Source: JAYODW01 sp038116745 (GTDB taxonomy: Bacteria; Pseudomonadota; Gammaproteobacteria; Ga0077536). From it: a DNA stretch of 64,000 bases. The position numbers and the translations under genes are program-made. The stretch is taken from NCBI GenBank assembly GCA_038116745.1, contig JAYODW010000016.1:23583-87582 (forward strand), given 5' to 3'. The notes under the pieces are model-generated. The model saw only the letters and a list, made by a program, of their open reading frames with translations, did not search any database and was not told the DNA's origin. Below, piece by piece: positions 44,394 to 53,621 of this stretch (position 1 is its first letter; each line of letters opens with the position of its first letter).

Positions 44394-44906
44394 TCAGCGG
44401 GCGCGTTGGTGAAGCCGGAGCTCGTCGCCGCGCTGGGAGAAATCGAGGCGTTTGAGAAAGCTCATCCCAAGCAAGGCGCTGTGTCCGGCAAGATTGGGCG
44501 CAATCACCGCGGCGACATCGTATTCGGTGATCCCCCCGATAGCCACGCGTCCGATTCGCGTTGCGTATCCGGTTGCGGTGCCGTTAGCGGTCGCAATTGA
44601 GAACGCAGGTCCGCGAACGAGACCCGCCCGGGCTGCCAGCTGGGGTGAGATGGCGACGTCAGTTGCACCGGTATCGAGCAGAAAGTCAGCCGCGGTGTCA
44701 TTCAGGCGCCCGGTGACAACATAGTGGCCGGCGCGATTCCGTTTGAGGGTAATGGATACGCCGCCGTCACTGTGGTGGTCACTCTCAACGACGCGGTTGG
44801 GATTCTTGCGCTGGTCTATCTGGGCGGAAAAGAGCCAGCTCATCAGCGCGATGAAGCCGCCGATGGCAAGCAGGTACATGGCCGAGCCGGTACGCTGGGT
44901 AGACAT
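44394..44906 (-). CDS. Membrane-anchored retroviral-type aspartic protease (TIGR02281-like)
   Basis: 170 residues. One N-terminal transmembrane segment (about 10-28) anchors a periplasmic domain. The single active-site motif is LLDTGAT (Asp78), as expected for a homodimeric retropepsin-like enzyme, followed by ALLGMSFL. It belongs to clan AA; the TIGR02281 family is suggested by size and layout. Role unknown. Diverges from egtD. Confidence 0.85.
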   Translation of the reverse strand: MSTQRTGSAMYLLAIGGFIALMSWLFSAQIDQRKNPNRVVESDHHSDGGVSITLKRNRAGHYVVTGRLNDTAADFLLDTGATDVAISPQLAARAGLVRGPAFSIATANGTATGYATRIGRVAIGGITEYDVAAVIAPNLAGHSALLGMSFLKRLDFSQRGDELRLHQRAR

Positions 44907-45126
44907 GCTGAGGCGAAGACGGCTGGCCGGTGTAAGTTCCAGAGGTGAGTGCTAACCTAGCTGCTGTCAGTCAGGACTACCCGTCGACCAGTCGCAGCGA
45001 TGCCGGAGTGAATGTATCGGCGTCGCCCCCGGGGCCGGCGGCGTTTTCTAAACGGCAGCGGTCGCAGAGGTTCGGGAGAGGCCGGTCCTGTGGGCGCCGC
45101 CGGAGTATCGCACAAGGACTCTCGTA

Positions 45127-46116
45127 TTGGACATCGCACTAGCTTCTTCCTGCGACGTTGCTGTCATGCAGCCGACGCGTGCCGTCAATACTCTGGTTGA
45201 GGACGTCGCAGCCGGTCTGTTTTCTGCGCCGCGCACCTTACCGCCCAAATATTTCTACGATGACCACGGGTCGCAGCTGTTTGACCAGATCTGCGACGCG
45301 CCGGAGTACTACCCGACGCGCACCGAGGCGGCTCTGCTGCAGCGCGTGGCAACTGAGGTGATGCGAGCGACGGCGCCGGCGTGCATTGTCGAACTGGGTA
45401 GCGGCACCTCGCGAAAGACCCGGTACCTCCTCGACTCGTGTCGCGAGCTCGGCATGGAACCGAGTTATGCGCCGGTCGATGTCTGCGACGACGTGCTGCG
45501 CAGCAGCGGTTCAGCGCTGCAGTCCGAATATCCGTGGCTCTCGGTCAACCCGGTGGTGGGCGATTACACCGCGGGCCTGGGTAACCTGCCCCGGGTAGCC
45601 GCACGCAACCTGTTCGTCTTTCTCGGTGGCACCATCGGCAATTTTCTGGAGGCAGAGGCGCAATCGTTCCTGGTCGAAGTGCGGGAGCAGATGACCACTG
45701 ACGACTGCCTGCTGCTGGGGGCGGATCGGGTCAAGGATCCCGATATGCTGCATGCAGCCTATAACGATGATGCGGGCATTACCGCCGCGTTTAATCTCAA
45801 CGTTCTGCATGTGCTCAACCGTGAACTCGGCGCGAACTTCAACCTGTCGAATTTTGAGCACTATGCGCACTTCAATCCGGTGCAGTCGCAGATTGAAATG
45901 CACCTGATCGCCATGCGCGACCAGGAAGTTGCCTTCACTGGACTGGATCCCGTGCTGCGTTTCCACGAGGGCGACAGCATCCTCACCGAGGTCAGCCGCA
46001 AGTTCACCCGTCGTCAGCTGGAGGGCATGCTGGTGGCAGCGGGGTTTACCGTGGAGCAGCACTTCGAGGCCGAGAGCGTAAAGTTCTCCCTGGTCCTGGC
46101 ACGGCCCACGCGGTAG
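45127..46116 (+). CDS. egtD: L-histidine N-alpha-methyltransferase (EgtD)
   Basis: Makes hercynine, the first step to ergothioneine. 329 residues from TTG 45127, supported by AAGGA 8 nt upstream. The SAM-binding motif is ELGSGTSRKT, followed by FLGGTIGNF. KYFYDDHGSQLFDQIC is a family hallmark near the N-terminus. EgtB, which usually sits next to egtD, is absent from the flanks. Confidence 0.93.
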   Translation: MDIALASSCDVAVMQPTRAVNTLVEDVAAGLFSAPRTLPPKYFYDDHGSQLFDQICDAPEYYPTRTEAALLQRVATEVMRATAPACIVELGSGTSRKTRYLLDSCRELGMEPSYAPVDVCDDVLRSSGSALQSEYPWLSVNPVVGDYTAGLGNLPRVAARNLFVFLGGTIGNFLEAEAQSFLVEVREQMTTDDCLLLGADRVKDPDMLHAAYNDDAGITAAFNLNVLHVLNRELGANFNLSNFEHYAHFNPVQSQIEMHLIAMRDQEVAFTGLDPVLRFHEGDSILTEVSRKFTRRQLEGMLVAAGFTVEQHFEAESVKFSLVLARPTR

Positions 46117-46188
46117 CTGCAGGCTGCGCAGGACTGCTGTGCATTCGGGAAAGTCGGTCAGTCGGTCAATTCATCGACGGCGGCGGCT

Positions 46189-46743
46189 TTGAGCGAGATC
46201 CCATCCAACGTCTTGAACTGGTTGCCGGCGGTGACGCAGGTACCGTCGCCCAATTTTGACCAGCGACCGCCCCGCACCGAGATAGCGCTTGTGGTGCTGC
46301 ACGCTATCAGCCTGCCCCCCGGGCAGTTCGGTGGCCCATACGTGCAGCAGCTGTTTACGAATACCCTGGATCCGAAGGCGCACCCCTATTTCGCCGGGCT
46401 GGAGGGTCTGCAGGTATCGGCACACTTTTTTATCGACCGCGGGGGACAGCTGATCCAGTTCGTGGGAATTCAGGATCGCGCCTGGCATGCCGGTGAGTCG
46501 TGCTGGTCGGGGCGAACCGCCTGTAACGACTTTTCCATCGGAATAGAGCTCGAAGGCTGCGACGAGCTGCCGTTCGAGGTGCTGCAGTACGCCAGCCTCA
46601 ATCGTCTGCTCGGGCGCCTGCAGCAGACGTTCCCGCAGCTCGACGCCTCCCGCATTGTCGGGCACTCAGATATCGCGCCGGGACGCAAAACTGATCCCGG
46701 TCCGTGTTTCGACTGGCGCCGGGTGTGTCCCGAGAGGGAATGA
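46189..46743 (+). CDS. ampD: 1,6-anhydro-N-acetylmuramyl-L-alanine amidase AmpD
   Basis: Cytosolic zinc amidase of cell-wall recycling. 184 residues. The zinc ligands are His38 (VVLHAIS), a His in GHSDIAPG, and Asp in KTDPG. GESCWSGRTACNDFSIGIELEG is typical. The start TTG 46189 is tentative because no strong ribosome-binding site is visible. ampE follows after 4 nt. Confidence 0.93.
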   Translation: MSEIPSNVLNWLPAVTQVPSPNFDQRPPRTEIALVVLHAISLPPGQFGGPYVQQLFTNTLDPKAHPYFAGLEGLQVSAHFFIDRGGQLIQFVGIQDRAWHAGESCWSGRTACNDFSIGIELEGCDELPFEVLQYASLNRLLGRLQQTFPQLDASRIVGHSDIAPGRKTDPGPCFDWRRVCPERE

Positions 46744-46747
46744 ACAC

Positions 46748-47632
46748 ATGACCTTGCTGCTGCACTTCCTGCTGATCCTGGTAGCTACGTTTGTCGAGAT
46801 GCTCCTCGGCGGGATCGCGCGTCTGCGCAGCGAGCGCTGGGCGCTGGACTGGCTGCGCGCCTGTCAGCGGGTGTGCGCCCGCTGGCGCTGGTGGCGCAGC
46901 TGGGCTGCCGTCGCTGTGCTCGTCGGCGTGCCGGTGGCTGGCGTCCTCGTAGCGTTCCTGGCCTTGAGCGGCGTGTCGTCTTTTCTGGGCCTGATGTTCA
47001 GCCTCGCGCTGCTGATGCTCATGATCGGGCCCGAGGATCTCAACCGTGAGGTGGCTGAGCACAAGCAGGGTCTGACCGGTGTTGCGCCGGATCTTGCGCG
47101 CAGAACTGTCTATCTGACGTCCGCTGCGAAGCTGTCGCTTGGTCCGCCCAGCGGCGATGAGGAATTCGATCAGGCGCGCGGAGAGCTTGCCGCGCTGGGT
47201 GTGGGGGCACATGCGCTGTGGTACCAGCCGATATTCTGGTTTTTCGTGCTCGGGCCTTGTGGGGCCGTAGCCTATCGCCTGGTGCTGAATCTGCTGCGGG
47301 ATTCTGAGCTCGATCCTGATGTTTCCCGGGCACTGGAGCGGTGCCGCGACCTGTTGGAATGGCCCGCTGCGCATATCACCGCGATAGCACTGGGTATGGC
47401 GGGAACGCTGGTCCCGGTGATTGAAAGTCTGCGGCAGGGCCGAGAGGAAAAACTTCGTCCTGCTGACCTCGTCGCGCGCGCCGCGCTTGCGGCAACGGAT
47501 AACGGCCGAATCCGAGAAGTGATTTCGGGGGACGCGCATTTCTATCGAATTAATCAGATGCACGCGCTGGTGAAACGCGGTCTGACCGTGTGGCTCGTGC
47601 TGCTGGCGCTGTTCGCGCTGGCGGTTTCCTGA
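46748..47632 (+). CDS. ampE: AmpE-like membrane protein
   Basis: 294 residues from ATG 46748, with GAGAGGGA upstream. Four or so hydrophobic segments are spread along the protein (about 2-18, 50-90, 155-180, 280-294). It follows ampD directly, the standard ampDE operon. AmpE is an inner-membrane sensor or modulator of beta-lactamase induction, with function not fully known. No ampR or beta-lactamase gene is near. Confidence 0.9.
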   Translation: MTLLLHFLLILVATFVEMLLGGIARLRSERWALDWLRACQRVCARWRWWRSWAAVAVLVGVPVAGVLVAFLALSGVSSFLGLMFSLALLMLMIGPEDLNREVAEHKQGLTGVAPDLARRTVYLTSAAKLSLGPPSGDEEFDQARGELAALGVGAHALWYQPIFWFFVLGPCGAVAYRLVLNLLRDSELDPDVSRALERCRDLLEWPAAHITAIALGMAGTLVPVIESLRQGREEKLRPADLVARAALAATDNGRIREVISGDAHFYRINQMHALVKRGLTVWLVLLALFALAVS

Positions 47633-47644
47633 GAGTAGTAACCG

Positions 47645-48391
47645 TCAGGCTGCCGGCGTGCCGGCGAGGTAGTCCTCAATCGATTTCAGCTCGAGCCCTG
47701 TGCCATCGTGGATCAGGACGCTTTCCCGGCCATACCAGTCGCCGAGGACGTAGCGGGTTTTACCTACGCCATCAACACTGAAGCGGTGAACTGCGGGACG
47801 ATGCGTGTGGCCGTGAATGAGAACGTCTGTTCGATGCGCGCACACGATTTGCTCAACCGTGCTTTGCTCAACATCCATCACGACGTCACTTTTGTTGCGC
47901 ATGGAGGCGACAGTGCCAGCGCGCGTGCGCCCCGCCATCCAGCGACGTGCACCGAGCGGGATCGAACGGAAAAGAGCCTGCACGCCGCGTGCCCGTACGA
48001 CTTTTCGGAAACGCTGATATTTCACATCGCGGGTACACAGCAGGTCGCCGTGGGTGACTAAAGCGCGCAGTCCCGAGAGTTCAACTGTGGCGTAGTCCGG
48101 CAGCAGGGTGGCGCCGCTGAGTTCGGCGAAACGGGCGCCGCACAGAAAATCGCGGTTACCGTGGGCGAAGAATATTTTGCATCCGGCGCGGCTGAGTCCG
48201 GCCAGGGCATCGAGAATTGTGCGATGAGCCTGACCGAGGTCGTCATCACCCAGCCACAGCTCGAACAGGTCACCTAAGATGTAAAACGCCTCGGCCTCGC
48301 GTTCTGCGCGGCGGGTCAGGCGGATGAACTGTGCGATAGGTTCAGGGCGCGCTTCGCCGAGGTGCAGGTCCGCGACGAAGAGCGTCAGCAT
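47645..48391 (-). CDS. lpxH: UDP-2,3-diacylglucosamine diphosphatase
   Basis: Lipid A pathway enzyme producing lipid X; peripheral to the inner membrane. 248 residues. Calcineurin-like metallophosphatase motifs are visible: DLHLGE, GDLFELW, GNRDF and HGHTHRPA. Converges with ampE (12 nt) and follows the cyclophilin gene after 15 nt. Confidence 0.95.
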   Translation of the reverse strand: MLTLFVADLHLGEARPEPIAQFIRLTRRAEREAEAFYILGDLFELWLGDDDLGQAHRTILDALAGLSRAGCKIFFAHGNRDFLCGARFAELSGATLLPDYATVELSGLRALVTHGDLLCTRDVKYQRFRKVVRARGVQALFRSIPLGARRWMAGRTRAGTVASMRNKSDVVMDVEQSTVEQIVCAHRTDVLIHGHTHRPAVHRFSVDGVGKTRYVLGDWYGRESVLIHDGTGLELKSIEDYLAGTPAA

Positions 48392-48406
48392 CGTGCGAGG
48401 GAGGGG

Positions 48407-48913
48407 TCAGCCGGCGTCGACAACAGCGGCGGTCAGGATCTCAACAGGCTCGACCGGCACGTCCTGATGTCCTCCCGCATTACCCGTTTTAACGCCTTTG
48501 ATAGCGTTCACCGTATCCATCCCGTCAGTGACTTTTCCGAACACGCAATAGCCCCAGCCCTGCGGCGTCTTGCCGCTGTGGTTCAGGAAGTCGTTGTCTT
48601 TGACATTTATAAAGAACTGGGCGGATGCGGAGTGCGGGTCCGAAGTGCGCGCCATGGCGATAGTGCCGGTGTCGTTCCCCAGCCCGTTGTCCGCCTCGTT
48701 CTGAATCGGCGCGTTAGTGCTCTTCTGCTGCATGTCCCGATCCATGCCACCACCCTGAATCATGAAACCGTCAATCACGCGGTGAAACACGGTGCCGCTG
48801 TAAAAGCCGCTCTCGACGTAATTCAGAAAGTTGCGTGAAGTCTCCGGCGCTGCGTCCAGATTGAGTTCGATTGTGATGTCGCCCAGGGTGGTTTCGAGTT
48901 TGACGCAGGTCAT
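48407..48913 (-). CDS. ppiB: Cyclophilin-type peptidyl-prolyl cis-trans isomerase
   Basis: 168 residues, cytosolic form with no signal peptide. The catalytic core FHRVIDGFMIQGG and the GTIAMART and QFFINVKDN motifs are intact. lpxH follows 15 nt downstream on the same strand, a common gammaproteobacterial arrangement. Confidence 0.96.
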   Translation of the reverse strand: MTCVKLETTLGDITIELNLDAAPETSRNFLNYVESGFYSGTVFHRVIDGFMIQGGGMDRDMQQKSTNAPIQNEADNGLGNDTGTIAMARTSDPHSASAQFFINVKDNDFLNHSGKTPQGWGYCVFGKVTDGMDTVNAIKGVKTGNAGGHQDVPVEPVEILTAAVVDAG

Positions 48914-49119
48914 GAGCTTGCTCCGGTAAAGTGCTGTCTAAAAGATCAGTCAAAGGTGTGCAGGCCTGGCGCCGGTGTCTGTATACCGTGCGCAGCGCAG
49001 CGAAGGGGCGTCATGGTGACGTCCTGCCCTGGGCAGCGCAAGCTCGGACCGGTCGCGTTGACGCTATTGGGGGCCGTGCGTATCATCGCCGCTCCCGCGA
49101 ATCGACATGGCGTAGGACC
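48914..49119. other. Intergenic region before the tRNA cluster
   Basis: 206 nt between ppiB (minus) and tRNA-Pro (plus). It should hold the promoters of both. No gene or regulatory site was identified with confidence. Confidence 0.4.
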
Positions 49120-49196
<77 letters not shown>

Positions 49197-49286
49197 TTAT
49201 CAGTGACTGTTCGCAGACGAGGCTTCAGTACCTCGAGGCCCCAAGGATGGGGTGAAGTCTGCGGGCCCGATCACTGCTCGGACGAA

Positions 49287-49363
49287 GCGCCTGTAGCTCA
49301 TCTGGATAGAGCATCGGCCTTCTAAGCCGAGGGTAGCAGGTTCGAATCCTGCCAGGCGCGCCA
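49287..49363 (+). tRNA. tRNA-Arg (UCU)
   Basis: 77 nt including CCA. The acceptor GCGCCTG pairs with CAGGCGC. The anticodon stem TCGGC/GCCGA encloses CTTCTAA, giving anticodon TCT. The T-loop is TTCGAAT. Confidence 0.97.
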
Positions 49364-49400
49364 AGTCTGATGTGATGCGGGAGCGGAACGCGAGTTCTAT

Positions 49401-49477
49401 GGTGGGCGTAGCTCAGTTGGTAGAGCACAGGATTGTGGCTCCTGATGTCGTGGGTTCGATCCCCATCGTCCACCCCA
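49401..49477 (+). tRNA. tRNA-His (GUG)
   Basis: 77 nt including the characteristic extra 5' G (G-1 at 49401) and CCA. The anticodon stem CAGGA/TCCTG encloses TTGTGGC, giving anticodon GTG. The acceptor GTGGGCG pairs with CGTCCAC, with one G-T. Confidence 0.96.
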
Positions 49478-49518
49478 TTCGCCACGGCCGACGCACTGGG
49501 CGTCGAGTCGGTATGCCC

Positions 49519-49536
49519 GCAGGCCGAGCGGCCTGC
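49519..49536 (+). other. Hairpin between tRNA-His and tRNA-Lys
   Basis: GCAGGCC-GAGC-GGCCTGC, a 7-bp stem with a 4-nt loop. No U-tract follows. It may be a processing signal in a polycistronic tRNA transcript or a weak terminator. Confidence 0.45.
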
Positions 49537-49547
49537 GGCTTGTCTTC

Positions 49548-49623
<76 letters not shown>

Positions 49624-49682
49624 TCTTTTCTGCCATGCGTTGCCAAGAAGCTTCGATGCCCGATGAGCGGCATGCGACTTAC

Positions 49683-50717
49683 TCAGTACCTGAGACTTCC
49701 TGCTAGCTGAGGTCCTGCGCGAGCGAGGGAGCGCAGACAGTCCGTTGCATCAAGCAGCGGCTCAATGGCGGCGCGCGAGGCGGCAGGTAAGGCTGAAAAC
49801 TGGCTGAGCAGATAGTCGTAGCATTTGCCCTGATAGCGGTAGGGAGCCTGCTGGAACGGCAGGCCGTCGAGGATGACTTCAAACTCGTCAAGACCTTCTG
49901 CCAGCGCCGAACGATTCGCCGCGAGAAAGGGCAGGTAGAAGACCCCGACGATGCGCAGGATCTCCTTCAGCGCGCCAGGGACCTGCTCCAGGCTGCTGTA
50001 CCAGTCGCCCTCGACCCCTGAGGCATCGGCCAGCCGCCTGACCCAGTTAGCAGTGCGTGGCGCTCGATCACGCATGAGGGCGCCGGCCGTCGGGTCTACG
50101 GCCAGGGTATTGAGCTGGCCGTAAAGACCAAAATCCCCGAGAGAGGGCCGGGTCCCGAAAAGGAAACGCTCTGTTGCTGCAAAGCGCTCCATGGCGTCGA
50201 GCAGCGCCAGATAGCTGGCGTCGATCAGTGGTGTGTTGGCTGGTGTGCAGCCGACCAGCGGCATACGCGCGACCTGTCGTTCGATGAACTCTGCAACCCG
50301 TGCCATAAGAGTGTCCCGATCCAGGCCCGGAAAAGCATCATCCATGACCCAGGCTGCGCCGCTCAGCTGATCCTCCGCTTGCCGGAAGCGGGAGTTGAAC
50401 AGGCATTTAGTGAGCCACTCGTCTGCAAAGTCTTCGACGAGAGTGGAGAGGAATGCGAGTCCGGGGTCGCCAGGAATGACTGAGCGGGCGCCTGGATAGG
50501 CTGTTTCGAGTTCCAGGATGATCGGCGTACTGTCGGTTCTGTAGCTGCCGTCGGGAAACTGGACGACCGGCATGATCAAGGGGCGGACCCCTTGAGTCTC
50601 CTCATAAAACTGCGGCATCCGGGATACCCAGACATAGGGCAGGCGCCGGTAGCGCATGACCGCGCGGACCTTGACGGCATAAGGCGATGATTCAACGCCG
50701 ATGATGCGATGCGTCAT
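49683..50717 (-). CDS. Glutathione S-transferase family protein (large)
   Basis: 344 residues, much longer than a normal GST (about 200-220). The N-terminal thioredoxin-like domain begins GVESSPYAVKVRAVMRY and has the cis-Pro MPVVQFPDG and the TDSTPIILELE segment. The C-terminal helical domain contains RPSLGDFGLYGQL. The extra length lies after about residue 230. Substrate unknown. Diverges from the sulfatase gene and lies at the edge of the tRNA cluster. Confidence 0.85.
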   Translation of the reverse strand: MTHRIIGVESSPYAVKVRAVMRYRRLPYVWVSRMPQFYEETQGVRPLIMPVVQFPDGSYRTDSTPIILELETAYPGARSVIPGDPGLAFLSTLVEDFADEWLTKCLFNSRFRQAEDQLSGAAWVMDDAFPGLDRDTLMARVAEFIERQVARMPLVGCTPANTPLIDASYLALLDAMERFAATERFLFGTRPSLGDFGLYGQLNTLAVDPTAGALMRDRAPRTANWVRRLADASGVEGDWYSSLEQVPGALKEILRIVGVFYLPFLAANRSALAEGLDEFEVILDGLPFQQAPYRYQGKCYDYLLSQFSALPAASRAAIEPLLDATDCLRSLARAGPQLAGSLRY

Positions 50718-50742
50718 TTAATTCTGGACTCCCTTGAGAGCG

Positions 50743-50759
50743 CTCACTTGAGAAGTGAG
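50743..50759. promoter_or_regulatory. 17-bp dyad between divergent genes
   Basis: CTCACTT-GAG-AAGTGAG, a 7-bp inverted repeat with a 3-nt centre. It lies between the GST (minus) and sulfatase (plus) starts, 25 nt from the GST start. It could be an operator for a dimeric regulator, or a hairpin in the sulfatase leader. Confidence 0.35.
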
Positions 50760-50920
50760 TGGTTGAAAGGCGGCACGTCTTTTTGCGCGGGGAGGCTTTT
50801 GAAGCTCTTGCCAAGCGTTTACGGTTAATCGACCTGGTACAAATTTCTGCACGCTGTAATTCTGATTTCTATGATTTTGCGTTCAGAACGCTGCCTGGAG
50901 TTTTTTTAAGGGACATCCCG

Positions 50921-53503
50921 ATGTTAATAACCAGTCGTTCGAAATCTATCTGGTCTGTGCGGAAGCGTCGCATGGCCGCGCTCCTCGTGTTGTACGTTGC
51001 CAGCGCCGCGCTGCGAGCCGAAATTCTGCACGAATACGATGTAGGGGCGGCAGGCAACAGTGCTGCGCGCTGGTCCGACACATTCGGCGATCGCAACCTG
51101 AACAAGGCCGGCGCTGACGGCAGTGTTCGGGTGGTATTCGTGGATGATTCGCGGACTGCTTTTTCCCGCGCTTATGCCGCTGATAGGGCTAATCTCAACG
51201 CTGGCGCCGGCAGTGGACTAGCGACAGCTAGCTACACATTCGAGCTCTGGCTCCTCTTTGGTGCCGGACCGCAGGCGGGACAGGTAATTATGGAGACCGG
51301 CGGTGGCGTCAACGGGCTCGGACTGTATACCCGTGCTGATGGCCTTGAGCTCGCGACGTCATCCGTGACCACAGGGGCTGATGCCCTGGCGTTAATCTCG
51401 CTCAAGAATCTTGATACCACCCATTTCATCCAGGTCGTTGCTACGGTTGACACCACGACCAGAACAGTCCGGCTACGCGCAAGAGATGTGCATGGGCAAA
51501 TGGCTGATAACGCATCTGTTTCCGCAGCGCCTTTGTTTCTCGGTACGGCGAACGGTATGGGTCTTTTCGCCGGGGGGAATGGTAACTACAGCAATGCGCC
51601 GGGAGATATCGGCGGCTCGCAGGCAACCGGCAGCACACTGCCTAATAGTCCCTCGGTGTTCTCCGGGAGCATCGCGCTGTTCAGGATTTATGAGGGAATT
51701 GCGCTGAAGGAGGTTGATGAAAGCTATGGACGTCTGGTGCTGCCACCCAGTCGCAGCGCGGACCCGAAGCCGAATTTCATCGTGATTTTTACCGACGATC
51801 AGGGTTATGCCGACGTCACCGCGCAACGACAGGATCCGGACGTGTCTACCCCGCATATCGATACGCTGGCGGCTGAGGGTATCCGCTTTACGGACGGTTA
51901 CATAACTGCACCGCAATGCGTGCCTTCCAGAGCTGGCATTGTTGCCGGACGCTATCAGCAGCGTTTCGGCGTTGAGCAGAATGGTCAGGGGCCGCTGCCA
52001 CTTGAGGTGTTCACGATCCCTGAGCGCCTTCGTCAGGCTGGGTATCGCACGGGTATGGTCGGGAAGTGGCACCTCGAACCGAACCAGACAGACCGTGAAT
52101 GGGCGGCGGAAAACGGATTTGACCCTAAAGACATTCCAGAGTCGGAAAAACGGAAATATCTACCCGGTGAGCAAGGATTCGAGGAATTTGCTGTGGGTAA
52201 CCTGAATACCTACTGGGCCAATTTTCGTCGCGATGGACGCGATGGTTTGCCGCTGGGTGCGAAGCAAACTGAAGATGGGCACCGCATCGATGTTCAGAGT
52301 GACTTTGCGGTTTCATTCATTCAGAGAAATCATGACCGGCCATTTTTTCTTTATCTGGGTCACTTCGCCCCGCACGTACCGCTGCAGTGGGTGGAACGCT
52401 ACCGAAACACCTTCAATCCGGCCTTGCCGGAAAAACGTCGTATTGCCCTTGGGATGATCAAGGCGATGGACGACGGTGTGGGGCGCATCCTGGCTCAGCT
52501 GAAGCAGTACGACATTGACGACAAAACGGTGGTGTGGTTCATCAGTGACAACGGAGCTCCGCTCGGCTACCAGGAAGATGGGAACGTAGGCGCCAGTGAC
52601 GCGTCGGTAGCCTGGGACGGTTCCCTGAACACACCCTGGCTGGGTGAAAAGGGAATGCTTTCCGAGGGCGGAATCCGGGTGCCCTGGCTGATGCGCTGGA
52701 AAGGTACCCTGCAGCCTCGGGTTTATTCGGAGCCGGTGATTTCACTCGATGTTGGCGCGACCGCTACGGCCCTGGCAGGACTGGCAATCGACGCTGCGCT
52801 GGATGGTGTCAACCTCATGCCGCATCTTTCCGGCGCTGTGTCGCAGGGGCCCCACGAGAATCTTTACTGGCGCTTCTGGAATCAAAGCGCGGTGCGCTCA
52901 GGCCGGTGGAAGTACATCGAGCTGGCTGGCGTCACTCCAGCGCTCTTGTTTGATCTGGAGAGCGACAGGCATGAGCAGGCGAACATCATTGGACAGTACC
53001 CCCTCGTCGCCGAAGTTCTCGCGCAGCGCCTCGCGGGGTGGGAAACCGACGTCATGGCACGCCCGACTGCCTCACAATTAAACGGTCAGGAAACACCCTG
53101 GTATCGGCATAGTTTCGGCGTGGGGATCGCTACCTATGACAGCGATGGCGACGGGGCAGGCAACTCGAATGATGCCTTCCCGTACGACCCGACTGAGAAG
53201 GTTGACACTGACGGCGACGGGATTGGGAACAATGCGGACAGCGACGACGACGGTGACGATATGCCGGACGCGTTTGAGATAGCCAACGGACTCGATCCGC
53301 AGAACCCAGCTGATGCCCAACTGGACTCGGATAAAGACGATTTGAGCAACCTGGAGGAATACCGACTCAACACCAATATCCAAAACCCGGATACCGATGG
53401 CGATGGTCGCACTGACGGCGCCGAAGTCTTCGCAGGGCGTAACCCGTTGCGCAAAGACAATGCGCTGACCCCGGCAATCAATTTACTTCTTCAGGCCGAT
53501 TAA
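50921..53503 (+). CDS. Secreted sulfatase with LamG-like N-domain and TSP3 repeats
   Basis: 860 residues from ATG 50921, which has AAGGGA 8 nt upstream. The signal peptide is about 1-33. A LamG/concanavalin-like domain (about 34-270) follows. The sulfatase domain starts near 283 (PNFIVIFTDDQGYAD). It carries the C-type active-site motif CVPSRAG with Cys333, the formylglycine precursor. Calcium-binding TSP3-type repeats (DSDGDGAGN, DTDGDGIGN, DTDGDGRTD) cover about 740-840. It probably removes sulfate from an external polysaccharide. No formylglycine-generating enzyme is in the window. Confidence 0.9.
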   Translation: MLITSRSKSIWSVRKRRMAALLVLYVASAALRAEILHEYDVGAAGNSAARWSDTFGDRNLNKAGADGSVRVVFVDDSRTAFSRAYAADRANLNAGAGSGLATASYTFELWLLFGAGPQAGQVIMETGGGVNGLGLYTRADGLELATSSVTTGADALALISLKNLDTTHFIQVVATVDTTTRTVRLRARDVHGQMADNASVSAAPLFLGTANGMGLFAGGNGNYSNAPGDIGGSQATGSTLPNSPSVFSGSIALFRIYEGIALKEVDESYGRLVLPPSRSADPKPNFIVIFTDDQGYADVTAQRQDPDVSTPHIDTLAAEGIRFTDGYITAPQCVPSRAGIVAGRYQQRFGVEQNGQGPLPLEVFTIPERLRQAGYRTGMVGKWHLEPNQTDREWAAENGFDPKDIPESEKRKYLPGEQGFEEFAVGNLNTYWANFRRDGRDGLPLGAKQTEDGHRIDVQSDFAVSFIQRNHDRPFFLYLGHFAPHVPLQWVERYRNTFNPALPEKRRIALGMIKAMDDGVGRILAQLKQYDIDDKTVVWFISDNGAPLGYQEDGNVGASDASVAWDGSLNTPWLGEKGMLSEGGIRVPWLMRWKGTLQPRVYSEPVISLDVGATATALAGLAIDAALDGVNLMPHLSGAVSQGPHENLYWRFWNQSAVRSGRWKYIELAGVTPALLFDLESDRHEQANIIGQYPLVAEVLAQRLAGWETDVMARPTASQLNGQETPWYRHSFGVGIATYDSDGDGAGNSNDAFPYDPTEKVDTDGDGIGNNADSDDDGDDMPDAFEIANGLDPQNPADAQLDSDKDDLSNLEEYRLNTNIQNPDTDGDGRTDGAEVFAGRNPLRKDNALTPAINLLLQAD

Positions 53504-53621
53504 TGGCGGCCGGCAACGTATTCTCCTCGAGCGCAGCAAGCTGGCGTGAAGACGCACCCGCATCATCACGCCACTCTTGCGTCGCGGATTTTGGCGGTCT
53601 GCTGAAAAGTTGACAGCGTTC

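Noticed and set aside
49519..49536. Rho-independent terminator inside the tRNA cluster
   Set aside because: A good stem but no following U-tract; kept only as a hairpin.
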